Origin: Phallusia fumigata
Taxonomy: Eukaryota; Chordata; Ascidiacea; Phlebobranchia; Ascidiidae
Assembly (NCBI GenBank): GCA_008931825.1
Contig: QXVZ01007879.1
Span: 1 to 64,000 of the forward strand
DNA: 64,000 nucleotides
Direction: 5' to 3'
Made by a program: the position numbers and the translations under genes. The notes under the pieces were generated by a model. It worked only from the letters and a program-made list of their open reading frames with translations. It ran no database searches and was not told the DNA's origin. Shown piece by piece: positions 50,830 through 62,347 of the stretch. Position 1 is the stretch's first letter; each line of letters starts with the position of its first letter.

Positions 50830-51822
50830 GTATTTTTGTCATCATCTTTAGCCATAAACCTGGGACTGTTTTTACATTTTCAGGTGCAGAAAGTTGGTTC
50901 TTCCATCGTTTCTGTAGAAAAATGTAAATTTATCAAACGACCTCAAGCGTTCAGTGTGCAATAGCGTGAAGCAATTTATGATTGCAATGTTGAGTTGGCA
51001 GCACTGTGACACACCAACTGTGCCATGGTCATTGTTTGTCACTGTTTTGTCCTGGTTCTTAATAGTTAGTCCATCCATATCTGTAGCCCCAAAACCCAAA
51101 CACAACTGGTATTTTGTTGAACAATTGTGATGTCACTATATACGTTTTATTGCTATCATTAAATTGCAGTGGAGGTGCTGTATCACTATTATTTCATTTT
51201 AAGTGTGTAGAAGTAATATTTTTATTCCATGTTATTTATACCCCATGTTTAGTTTGTGTTATGTAAGTCTGTAATTTGTTATTTAACATTTGCTTGTGAT
51301 CTGTTGTTTGAAGGTTTTCAGATTTTTTTTGCAGCGTATCAATTTGTTGTTTTAGAGATTTTAGGATTTTATAGTTTTTTTTTGGTAAAAGTGAATGCAA
51401 GTGTGATTTTAGATTTTTTGTAAATCTTTTTTGTGGTTACAAGCAATGCCAATGTCATTGATTCAGAACAATTTAAGGCCTGATATGTTAGCTTTTTTTC
51501 TCGAGTTTATGGAGAAGCATTGTTATTACACATTCCAATATGTTTTGGACTTAATATGTGAAGAACACAAAAACGTTGAAATGTCCATTTCGGGAATTTC
51601 CATCTCTCAAACACAGTTCTTTCAGTCACTTTTGCACGCATATATACATGTAACATTTTGTGCTTGCACAAAGAGAGTTTATCAGAGTTTTACTTTATGC
51701 AATTTCTATGCCTTGTGCAAAGTGCTTGTAAAATTGTGCCACGCAAAGTGATTTTGTGTGGTGTATGCAAACAATGCATTGTTCTTTCAGTGGTATAACT
51801 GTAGGGCTTGTTATTTATTTAA
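50830..51822 (+). other. Interval between the DegT-like gene and DTYMK
   Basis: AT-rich, holding the 3' UTR of the upstream gene and the promoter/5' UTR of DTYMK. An ATTAAA at about 51157 could serve as a poly(A) signal. No gene, repeat or RNA was recognised. Confidence 0.5.
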
Positions 51823-53375
51823 ATGGCTAGTCGAGGTGCTCTCATTGTGGTGGAAGGAATAGATCGAAGCGGAAAATCTACACAATGCCAGATGCTTGTA
51901 AATGCTCTTTCGACGGCCAAGGGGATGAAATTTCCAGGTATCTTAGTCAGTGTTTTTCAATAGGCCAAAAGTTGGTAAATGCATGAGTGTTCTTAGCCTG
52001 TAAGAGCTCAATGATCAAGCTGATAAGATTATACCAAAACTCTATTTTATAGAAATTCAACAGTTTTACTGGGTTGGAACAGTGGTACTAAGGTTTCATG
52101 CTTATGCTGCGAAAAGCCAATCCCAGGAATGCATTGCAATTGTTGCTAAATTGCGCTTTTTAGTGTATTGTGATCATTTACCAATTTTTATTTTCCAACT
52201 TTTTAGATCGAACAACTGCCACTGGGCAAAAAATTGACCAGTACCTTCGACAAAAGATTGAATTAGATGATAATGTGATCCATAATTTATATTCTGAGAA
52301 TCGTTGGGAGAAATCTAAAATGATGTTAGATGATTTGGAGAAAGGAATAACGCTAGTGGTGGATCGATATGCATACTCTGGTGTTGCTTACACAGGAGCC
52401 AAACCGGTATTTACTTTAATGTACTTCAAGTGGTTTCTTTACAACTGTGCAAATGCTTGTTAGAAATGATTTTTTCTGCCAGCTTTTAAAGGTCATACCT
52501 TAGTAAACACTGTTAAAAAAAATTTCAATGATATCATGTTATGCTACACTATTGGGTGAGACTGGGTAAAAACTGTTTGCACTATTTAATGCTCAGTGGT
52601 AGATCAAACACGCTCAGGTTACCATGGCATTACACATAGATGGCCTATTTTTTTGTCAAAACTAAAATGTTTTTGTTTTTGGAGAGGTAAATTTGTATGA
52701 TGAAACTTGCCAATTACATGGAGAAAGTATGGAAACTTACATGAATACATTCCCTGCAATAAGTTAAACAAATTTTGTCTTACATGAGCATGTACAGAAA
52801 GTGGTTTAGATGATGAATAAGATATAATAAGAATGCATGTGTTTTTGACATTTATACTTCAATTGTGTGGTTTTCATAGGGTTTCGACCTTGAAAAGTGC
52901 AAAGAGCCTGATGTGGGATTGCCACAACCAGATCTAGTATTTTTCCTGGATTTAAATGTGAGCACAGCTGCTGATAGAGAAGCATTTGGTGGAGAGCGTT
53001 ATGAACAGACTGAGTTTCAGAAAAAGGTGTATGCAAATTTCCTCAAGCTAAAGTCAAAGGAATGGCAGGTACTAATTTTGAAAACCATGCTGCATTCAAA
53101 TTGTTGCATGATTGCAGGTTTTTTTGAAAAAAAAATTGAGCACAAAATAAACATAAAATATGTTTGATCTTGATGTTAACAACTTGAAATAAAAAGTGAA
53201 AATACAAAACTGTATTTCAGAAAACATGCACTTACCCCTCATGCCATGTTTTCAGGTTATAGATGCCAGTCGTTCTAAAGAAGAAGTGAACAAAGATATT
53301 CTTAGATTTGTCAATGCAATTACTAAAGAAGTTAACAGGAAACCAATTCGCAAACTGTGGACAAATAAACTATAA
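51823..53375 (+). CDS. DTYMK: Thymidylate kinase (dTMP kinase)
   Basis: Phosphorylates dTMP to dTDP with ATP, an essential step of dTTP synthesis in the cytosol and nucleus. Exons: 51823-51937, 52207-52406, 52880-53068, 53256-53375; 207 aa against 212 in human. Visible motifs: P-loop VEGIDRSGKSTQ (residues 10-21), the FPDRTT motif split across the first splice junction, the VVDRYAYSGVAYTGAKP nucleotide-binding loop, PDLVFFLDLNVSTAADR, the LID-like FGGERYEQ, and a C-terminus ending KLWTNKL comparable to the human GELWK end. All splice sites are GT-AG and phases close. AATAAA overlaps the last codons at 53364-53369. Confidence 0.95.
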
Positions 53376-53700
53376 ATGCAATTTCTGCTCATTTTTTTTA
53401 TGTACCACTGCCAATGCTGCTAAACTTTGTCTTTCGGCCTGTTTTGTTCTGGCTAAAAACCTTAACAATCATATGGTATTAATCCTTTACCTCTNCATCC
53501 TTTTGACAACAGGTTGAATGGGTAGCTACCAGAAGTATTTAGAAAATACATCATTATTGCAGTGTTGACTGTAAGATAAAAACTAATTTTGGGAAGCTAT
53601 TGCCTGTGGTATAAGTTGGGTTATTAAACCTAACTGTACTCAAATTTTGGCAATTGGCACTCTCAATTAACTACTTGCTTATCGATGCTTTTGCTTTTAG
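53376..53700 (+). other. Short interval between DTYMK and the ACOT9 fragment, containing an N
   Basis: It begins with the DTYMK 3' UTR. The single N at 53495 has no flanking duplicate, unlike the other Ns in the window. From 53496 to 53700 it reads as intron sequence ending in the acceptor of the first visible ACOT9 exon. No upstream ACOT9 exon is present, so sequence is probably missing at the N. Confidence 0.6.
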
Positions 53701-55179
53701 AGCAGCAGTGGTTTTTCCACTTGAAACAGAAAATTCAGAGGAAGAACATTTTGTTGCTGAAGGGGAAAAACACAAAGCTCAAAGGTTGATGGAAGCAAAA
53801 GAGTCTTTGCTTGAGAAGCCACCCACCAACGAAGAGCAACAGCATATTCATAAACTATTTGTCAACACTCTGGATCCTAGGTGCATAATATTTCAGCTTG
53901 TAGTGGGATCTCAGTCAGTAACTAACAATGTTTGGTCAAGTCCCTAGTGTATTCAGTCTCAGTTAAATCTCTGTGCAGGGTTGAGAAATGGATGCCAAAT
54001 TTTAGGTTGCATGCAAATTTTTAAGGTGAAAGGGGTACATTATTACCAAAAAAAATTCTGGGTGACCGATTAAATAAATACATATCAATTAGCCGTAAAA
54101 TAACAGTAGGGGGATGTGGGACAACGTTATCATTTCAGTCACAAATTTATACAAATCTCAAGTCAAGTTATTTCAAAGCTGGGACTTGAGGCTGGTTACA
54201 GCATAAACGCATTAAACAGATACGTTAATTGTAGCATTAAACAAAAGTTGCAATGTATTAACGTGTCTCTCATAACCATAAAGATGAAGCATATTATCAT
54301 GACCTTTTCTAATTTGCTGGACTGTCGTATGCAGTTCCAAGTCTTTTCGGAGTCGAGTGTTGCCAGCTGATAGTGTTTGGATGGAATCAACCAAACTTAA
54401 AAATGCAATCATCTGCTTTCCGGAGCAACGAAATATTCACAACAAAGTATTTGGCGGTTTTTTGATGAGAAAAGCTTTTGAACTTGCTTGGGCAAATGCA
54501 TGTGTTTTCAGGTAAGGTTGGTAACTTTGGTTGCAGAAATAATCAGATTTAGAAGGATACATTTTTGGATTTAACAGTAACAGCCGTCCACGTGTTGCAT
54601 TCATGGATGATATTTTTTTCCACTGTCCTGTCCCAATTGGTTCTCTGCTTCTAATGTCATCCCAGGTATGTGACTATGATTATCTGTGTCATCAACCACT
54701 CTTAATTTTTTGTTTGAGATAATTTTCTTTCCTTAGATAAGTTTTACTGAAGGTAAATATTTCATGGCTCGGGTGAATGCAGAAGTGATGAACACTCTCA
54801 CAGGGGAAACCAGAACCTCCAATGTTTTTTACTTCACATTTTCTTGCACAAAACCCAAACTGCCTCATGTCAGTCCTAAAACATATGGAGGTCAGTTTGA
54901 CACAGTAAAATTGCTATACTTTGNCTCGGGTGAATGCAGAAGTGATGAACACTCTCACAGGGGAAACCAGAACCTCCAATGTTTTTTACTTCACATTTTC
55001 TTGCACAAAACCCAAACTGCCTCATGTCAGTCCTAAAACATATGGAGGTCAGTTTGACACAGTAAAATTGCTATACTTTGGTTTCACAAGCTATTCAAAC
55101 TGTTTTTATTTCAGAATCGATGCTTTATCTTGATTGCATGCGCCGGTTCAAGACTAAAATACTTCCTAATGAAGGTTAA
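53701..55179 (+). CDS. ACOT9: Acyl-CoA thioesterase 9-like, 3' half only
   Basis: Mitochondrial-type acyl-CoA thioesterase built of two hot-dog folds; hydrolyses acyl-CoA to free acid and CoA. Visible exons: 53701-53880, 54335-54511, 54578-54665, 54737-54890, 55115-55179. They encode the second half: an acidic linker (FPLETENSEEEHFVAEGEKH), FVNTLDP, SFRSRVLPADSVWMESTKLK, FGGFLMRKAFELAWANACVF, VAFMDDIFFHCPVPIGSLL, and the C-terminal KTYGESMLYLDCMRRFK, close to the human ACOT9 end. The first exon starts in phase 2 with no coding exon before it, so about half the protein is absent. The likeliest cause is missing assembly at the N (53495), not gene decay, because the visible exons are intact. The second copy at 54925-55080 is a join artefact and is not part of the model. 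Confidence 0.88.
54768..55080. repeat. Direct duplication across a single N (54924) copying an ACOT9 exon
   Basis: 54768-54923 and 54925-55080 (156 bp each) appear identical. The copy includes most of the exon 54737-54890 and its donor but lacks the acceptor. It should be ignored when building the gene model. Confidence 0.9.
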
Positions 55180-55329
55180 ACACTGCCTAGCATTGAGATC
55201 TAGATTTTTATGTACACGATATCTATTTCTACTACACTTTTATTGCTTGTCCTTCACTGTGACCATCATTTAGTTCCAGCAGTGGTGATGAACTAGCATT
55301 GGTGCAACACATATGTTTTGTACGCTTGT

Positions 55330-55335
55330 TTTATT
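55330..55335 (-). terminator. Candidate poly(A) signal of SERP1
   Basis: TTTATT on the + strand reads AATAAA on the minus strand, about 390 bp past the SERP1 stop. If used, the 3' UTRs of SERP1 and ACOT9 overlap. Confidence 0.4.
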
Positions 55336-55367
55336 TTAAATATGCAAACATTTAAAATCAATCAGTA

Positions 55368-55420
55368 AATAAACAGCCAAGGGTGCCAACAATTACACCA
55401 CCGGTTTTAACAGCAATAAA
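55368..55420 (+). terminator. Candidate poly(A) signals of ACOT9
   Basis: AATAAA at 55368-55373 and again at 55415-55420, about 190-240 bp after the stop codon. Both lie inside the region expected to be the 3' UTR of the convergent SERP1 gene. Confidence 0.55.
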
Positions 55421-55720
55421 CGAATGTATGATATGTTTGAAAACAGTACAGTTGCTCAATGGAATCTACCCCAATGTAAAAAAGACAATTGCACATGTAA
55501 CACTAAAGCGGACACCAAATAATCGCAAAAATATTTGTATAGGTTTCTCAACCTAAGAATGTTTCTGTTGATAATAAAGAACTGTTGTTTACCGTTTGAG
55601 TTTAAATTTAGTTTTGTAGATATGCAGAAAAAACAAACACCAACATATGTTAAGATAATGGTCAATGTGACCACGTGCTGTACAAAAAAACGTAAGGCGG
55701 GCAGTTTGCAGTTTTGATGA

Positions 55721-57530
<1,810 letters not shown>

Positions 57531-60203
57531 ATGGCATTTGCCTTTGGATATTTTAATGTTGCTAATCAAATGTTAGAAGGTGACGCCAATATTCAAAAAT
57601 CCCAAGGTAAGCTAATGCATATGAAATATATTTTTCAGAACTATCTTTTACTTTTTCTTTATTTTCCAGGGCGAGTAAACGGTGAAAATGGTTCTGCACA
57701 AGATGATCTCTGGAATCAAAATATCGAAATTCAAGTTTTGGGAAGGTCATTTTCACTACCTTCTGAAAAACAACATTTTTTGAAACTTGTAAAGTAAGTT
57801 TATTATGAGTAATGTCGTACCTTGTGCTGCCCTAAAATGCCTCGATTTTCAGTGGTACTATATCACATTCAACACAGTTACTGTGCAAATTCATTTTGAC
57901 CTTGTCAAATGATGCATTAAAATGTTGTTTTTTAGATCAAAGTTATGGTTTACCTACAGAAAAGGATTTAGTGCCATTGGTGGCACAGGTCCAACCTCTG
58001 ATACAGGTTGGGGTTGTATGTTACGCTGCGGACAAATGATGTTAGCTCAAACATTATCAATGCTTGCATTTCAAGAGGGTAAGCTTCTATTCGTAGTGTG
58101 TGCCACAAAGCATTTGTTTTGTTTTTTACTTTTTTGTTGGTTAAAAAGAATGGATGTGGTCGGAAGATGCAGAGGAACACCCCCGTGCATATAAAAGTGT
58201 TTTACATCAGTTTAAAGATGTTCGAACAAGCTGTTATTCCATTCATCAAATTGCCCAAATGGGAGTTGCTGAAGGCAAAGAAGTCGGCCAGTGGTTTGGT
58301 CCAAACACAGTTGCCCAAGTTATAAAGTAAGTTGTGACAACTCTATTGCTCATTAGTGCCTAGCACATTTTTTATTGAAATTGTCTTGTACTTGCAGGAG
58401 GTTATCTCGATTTGATGAGGATAACATATTTACTGTTCATGTTGCCATGGACAACACAGTCTGCATTGATGAAATTGGTAGGTCATAACTATCATAGGTA
58501 ACAAAGTATAGTTTTATTGTGTATGTTTTGTCTATTTTAGAGCAATTGTGCTCAGTTGGATCACAATCACCCAAAAAGAATCAAAATGAAGCTGGATCCT
58601 CATCAGTACAGGATAATACTGCACCAGTCAATGGTGAAACCCAGAATGAAAGTGTTGTGGTGACAGAAATTTTCTGGAAACCACTACTGCTTATTATACC
58701 TCTTCGATTGGGTTTGTCAGATATCAATCCTGTTTACTTCCAACATTTAAAGGTATCTTTGCTCTCTGTAGCTCAAAATGCAATTCACGTTTTTCCATGA
58801 AAAGTTTGCAACAGAAGTAAATTTGAAATTTGACAATGAGATTTGAAAGGGATTGTCTGATGTAAATACAGCGTTGGTGCAAAACTCACTAACCTTTAGA
58901 CTTTTCTATTTGTTCACAGGACTGTGCCTTAACAATTCAGAAATGGTGCTTTGCATGGTATTTGCATAACAGCCAATAATCCCTTCGATCAGGGTCAAGC
59001 AAGCAACCTGTTGACCTAGTGCAGAGACGATTTTAACACACCTTTGTGTCAACCAGGAATGTTTGCAGTGGAAGGAATCTGTGGGAATAGTCGGCGGGAA
59101 GCCGAATCACGCGTACTATTTCTTCGGGTTCGCCGAAGATTCTCTCATTTATCTGGACCCGCACACCACCCAACCGTTCGTCGATATATCGGTAAGCACA
59201 AAAACGGTTGAAATAATTTAAGCTATCTGCTTTTGAAAGGTTATTAGCTCTGCATGCATTTTAGAATGTCACTTTAGGTCATGTCAGCATGTTGGACGCT
59301 GCATGCGTGTTTTTGACTACCTTAATGAGCTCGCTCCATCACGGCGTGTTTGCGTTGCAGTGCACTTTAGCAATGACATTTGCCTCATTTACGTCTAGCG
59401 CGTGAAGCGTGTGTCCGACCGAGTTTTGCACGAGACCAGACTTCGGTGGAAATCCGCCTTTCGTGTTCATGTAAACATGACTGCTGTACAACTTGGTAGT
59501 GCTTGAAACAAGTCTGGTTCATGTCCAAGTTGACTATCTATTATTTGCAGGACATCGAATCGACGGTCTTAAACGACGAAACTTACCACTGTGCCACGCC
59601 AGGTAAAATGCTCCTCACACAACTGGATCCGTCGCTGGCTCTTGGATTTGTCTGTAAAACTCGTGACAGTTTTGAACAACTTTGCCAAAGAACACAGTCG
59701 GTATGTACCGGAGTTACATTTTTACCCTAACACATTTTCTTGCTTTGCCTGACCGCAATGCTATGAATTCAAAAAGCTGACCGAACCAGGACTGAGTCAC
59801 AGCGGAAAATGGTTAAGATTGTGACGCCACGGCAAAAAGTTTATGTACAGGGTATTAAATTGTATAGTACAACCAACGCATGCTAAAAAATAAATTGGTC
59901 ATACCCTGATCTTACGCACCATGTTAATTACAGTAGAATACAGCAACGACAAAATATCTGATTTTAGACGTGTATTTATAGTTCCAGAAATCGCCTAACG
60001 CGCTTCCCCTCTTCGAAGTAGTGGCTAGCCTGCCACCATGCGGCGTCATCGAGTCACGTGTCCTCTCCGTTAAGTCCTACAGCAGGGAAAAGCGAAAAAA
60101 CGAAGGAACTTCCTCTCTACTCGACGATGCAACTTGTCTTGCACTTGACTCTGACGAAAGCTTAGAGTCAGACGAAGAATTTGAGATCCTTGACATTTAC
60201 TGA
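57531..60203 (+). CDS. ATG4: Autophagy cysteine protease ATG4 (A/B type)
   Basis: Cytosolic cysteine protease that trims ATG8/LC3 precursors and delipidates ATG8-PE. Exons: 57531-57606, 57670-57793, 57936-58078, 58149-58326, 58398-58477, 58541-58752, 59057-59191, 59551-59700, 59982-60203; phases close to 439 aa (human ATG4B 393). Catalytic Cys94 sits in [17 protein letters not shown]; the Asp-Pro-His catalytic pair is in [13 protein letters not shown]. Other signatures are [15 protein letters not shown] with [25 protein letters not shown] and [18 protein letters not shown]. The C-terminus ends EEFEILDIY, keeping the FEIL LC3-interacting motif of ATG4B. The extra length lies in a Ser/Asn-rich loop (about residues 205-235) and the acidic tail. 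The start ATG at 57531 is the first that stays in frame; a 5' untranslated exon is possible. Confidence 0.95.
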
Positions 60204-60333
60204 TTATGCACCGTCCTTTCGCGCATTCTGTTGTTTTAGTTTCATATTCTATACCGTTTTCTTAAAGTTAAGTTGGCCATGAAATGTCCAGCATGAGGTT
60301 GTTTTTATGCTAATCAGACAGATCTTAAAATGT

Positions 60334-60339
60334 AATAAA
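60334..60339 (+). terminator. Candidate poly(A) signal of ATG4
   Basis: AATAAA about 130 bp after the ATG4 stop codon, followed by a T-rich stretch. Confidence 0.6.
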
Positions 60340-61059
60340 TATTCATTTTACAGCCCGAAGGTGTAAAATTAGAGTTGTTTAAACTGGTATATGTTCTTTA
60401 CAATGTTTGGGTTTTGGAAAATTACTGGAAATTATCCGTCACAAACTTTGCATTGTTTGGAAAGTGCCACCTACTCATCCGTAATCGTTTGCTTTTATTG
60501 TCCACGTTGTTATGAAACGCCCGGTAATTGCTGGCCTAAGTAGCGCCCTGTTTTGCACCTTTCTTGAATACAGAGCAATTACACTTGTGACGTTTCCTTG
60601 TTTCCTTAAAAACTGGTGTTTCTAAAAATATTTTCACCCGTAGTTTGGTTGTAACCTATTTTTAGTAAAGCCTATTCGTCCACAATCACATCTGTATTGC
60701 AAATTTCTTTTCAATTCAACTCTTCGATGAAATGCTGATATGGTATTTTAAAGCCAAGACAAATCTATTGTATATCTGCGACAAACTTATGGGGCTGTTT
60801 ATATTTCTGCTACATGTTTATCTCTGATGTCTACATTTTTTAGACATAGGTCAAGCGGTTCAAACCAAGTAAATGTAATCTCTGTCCCACAGTGCTGGTT
60901 TTAGACCCGTTGGGCTCGAAAGGTCAACAGGAACAGATTATTCAGATTTATTCGACAAAAAACGTTTAACGCCTTGGCACGAATATTTTTTCAAGACTGT
61001 TTTGATGATGTGGAGCTTTTCAAAGTTGTTTTTTTCACGTGGTTCGATCCCGAGAACGA

Positions 61060-61200
61060 ATCCCGATCAAGTTTTTTTTCGCCTCAGCCCATTCGCCCCA
61101 GTGGTGGCCCAAAAGTGTTCCCAGGCCGGGAATTGAACCCGGGTTCGGACCGACCTGTTGAAACATTAACGCCAAATGTGTCGCTTCGTAAAAACTTATT
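61060..61200 (-). repeat. tRNA-derived SINE-like fragment
   Basis: On the minus strand the sequence contains CCGGGTTCAATTCCCGG (61126-61142), a perfect 5-bp T-arm stem with a 7-nt TTCAATT loop that matches a Pol III B box. It is followed downstream by GC-rich sequence and an eight-A run at about 61072-61079, like a SINE tail. The rest of a tRNA cloverleaf (acceptor pairing, clear A box) is not recognisable. This could instead be a decayed tRNA pseudogene. Confidence 0.35.
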
Positions 61201-62347
61201 CTGCCGTTACGCGGCGCCCAAGAGCTTTTGTTGACAATCAAGCGCTCGACGTAGTAGCCCGCTTTCGCGCGTAACTCAAATACCTGCGGGCAACTATTTG
61301 ATTCGATAATGGACGTGCCGCAGTGATTGGCGGCGACTTTGAGGCAAACATCTTGCTCTGCTGGTGAGAACTTCTTGTCGACAGGTTGTTGCAAAGAATT
61401 CACCAGAAAAAGATGTGTATCTGCTAATATATGCGTTGATCCGGTTACATAATATAACTACGTGACAAGAATTGGGTCAAAGACGTTTAATCGCTTTTAG
61501 ATGATTGTCGGTGGTTAGTTAATTGGATGTAACGACAACGTCTTTACTGAATAGAAGTAAGCATGTCACTTGATGCCCATCTGCTCAGGGTTTTACGCAG
61601 TTGCTGTTTGTTCTGCAATAGAATAGCAGCGTTTGTAGCAAGCAAAAGGTAAAAAAATTGTGCGTCGTATTTCTCTTTGATCAATTTGCGTCCCAATGCA
61701 GTGTGTGCTTGACAATAGCAAAACATTAAACATACGTTTATTGTTTGTTAACAATATTTAAGCGTTTCTTAACTTTGTTTGTCTGGACAAAATGCTGTTT
61801 GATTGCTGTCATAACTTGCTTGTTGGTAAAACCTAATCTGTATTGCAAGTTTGACCTCATATTGATTTAGTTTGTCTAGATTACTGTTGTGTCTGAGGTG
61901 TGCCTCTGTTTGTACATGTTAATAGAAAATATTCTTAATTCTATCAAATACAAAATGACTGGTATATAAACTAGTGGCGGATGGATTTCTATTTTTGCTT
62001 ATTGTGATGTTGCTCTTACATTAGGAAAGTTGGAAAGCAATTGATTTCCTAATAGCTTGCGTCGCTTTTTTCAAGTCAGCCAATCCATATTCAGGCAAAA
62101 CTTCCATTTAAATCATTATGTACTGTTGGTAGCCGACAAAAAGCAATAGGAAGTAATTAGGTTGTTTGTCAGAGACTGGAAGTAGTTACAGCCCTGCATG
62201 CTTTGTTTACAAAGCTAGACTTTTGCTGCCATTGTTTTATTGCATCATTTAAAAACCTGTTTTCCTTTTTAGTACAGATTGATGTACAAAATAATTATGC
62301 TGCACTGTTGCACGATCACCAACTCCGAGCACTAATCAAGACCAACA

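Larger units (their letters stand above)
60204..62347. other. Intergenic interval between ATG4 and the last gene
   Basis: It holds the ATG4 3' UTR, then non-coding sequence with a CpG-rich patch (about 61030-61400) that includes a tRNA-like T-arm, then AT-rich DNA leading to the next start codon. No protein-coding similarity was recognised. Confidence 0.55.

Noticed and set aside
54921-55133. Second ACOT9-like coding copy
   Set aside because: It appears an exact copy next to an N and lacks a splice acceptor, so it is treated as an assembly overlap and not a gene or exon.
61126-61142. Functional tRNA gene
   Set aside because: Only the T-arm is convincing; acceptor stem pairing and a proper A box/D-arm are missing.
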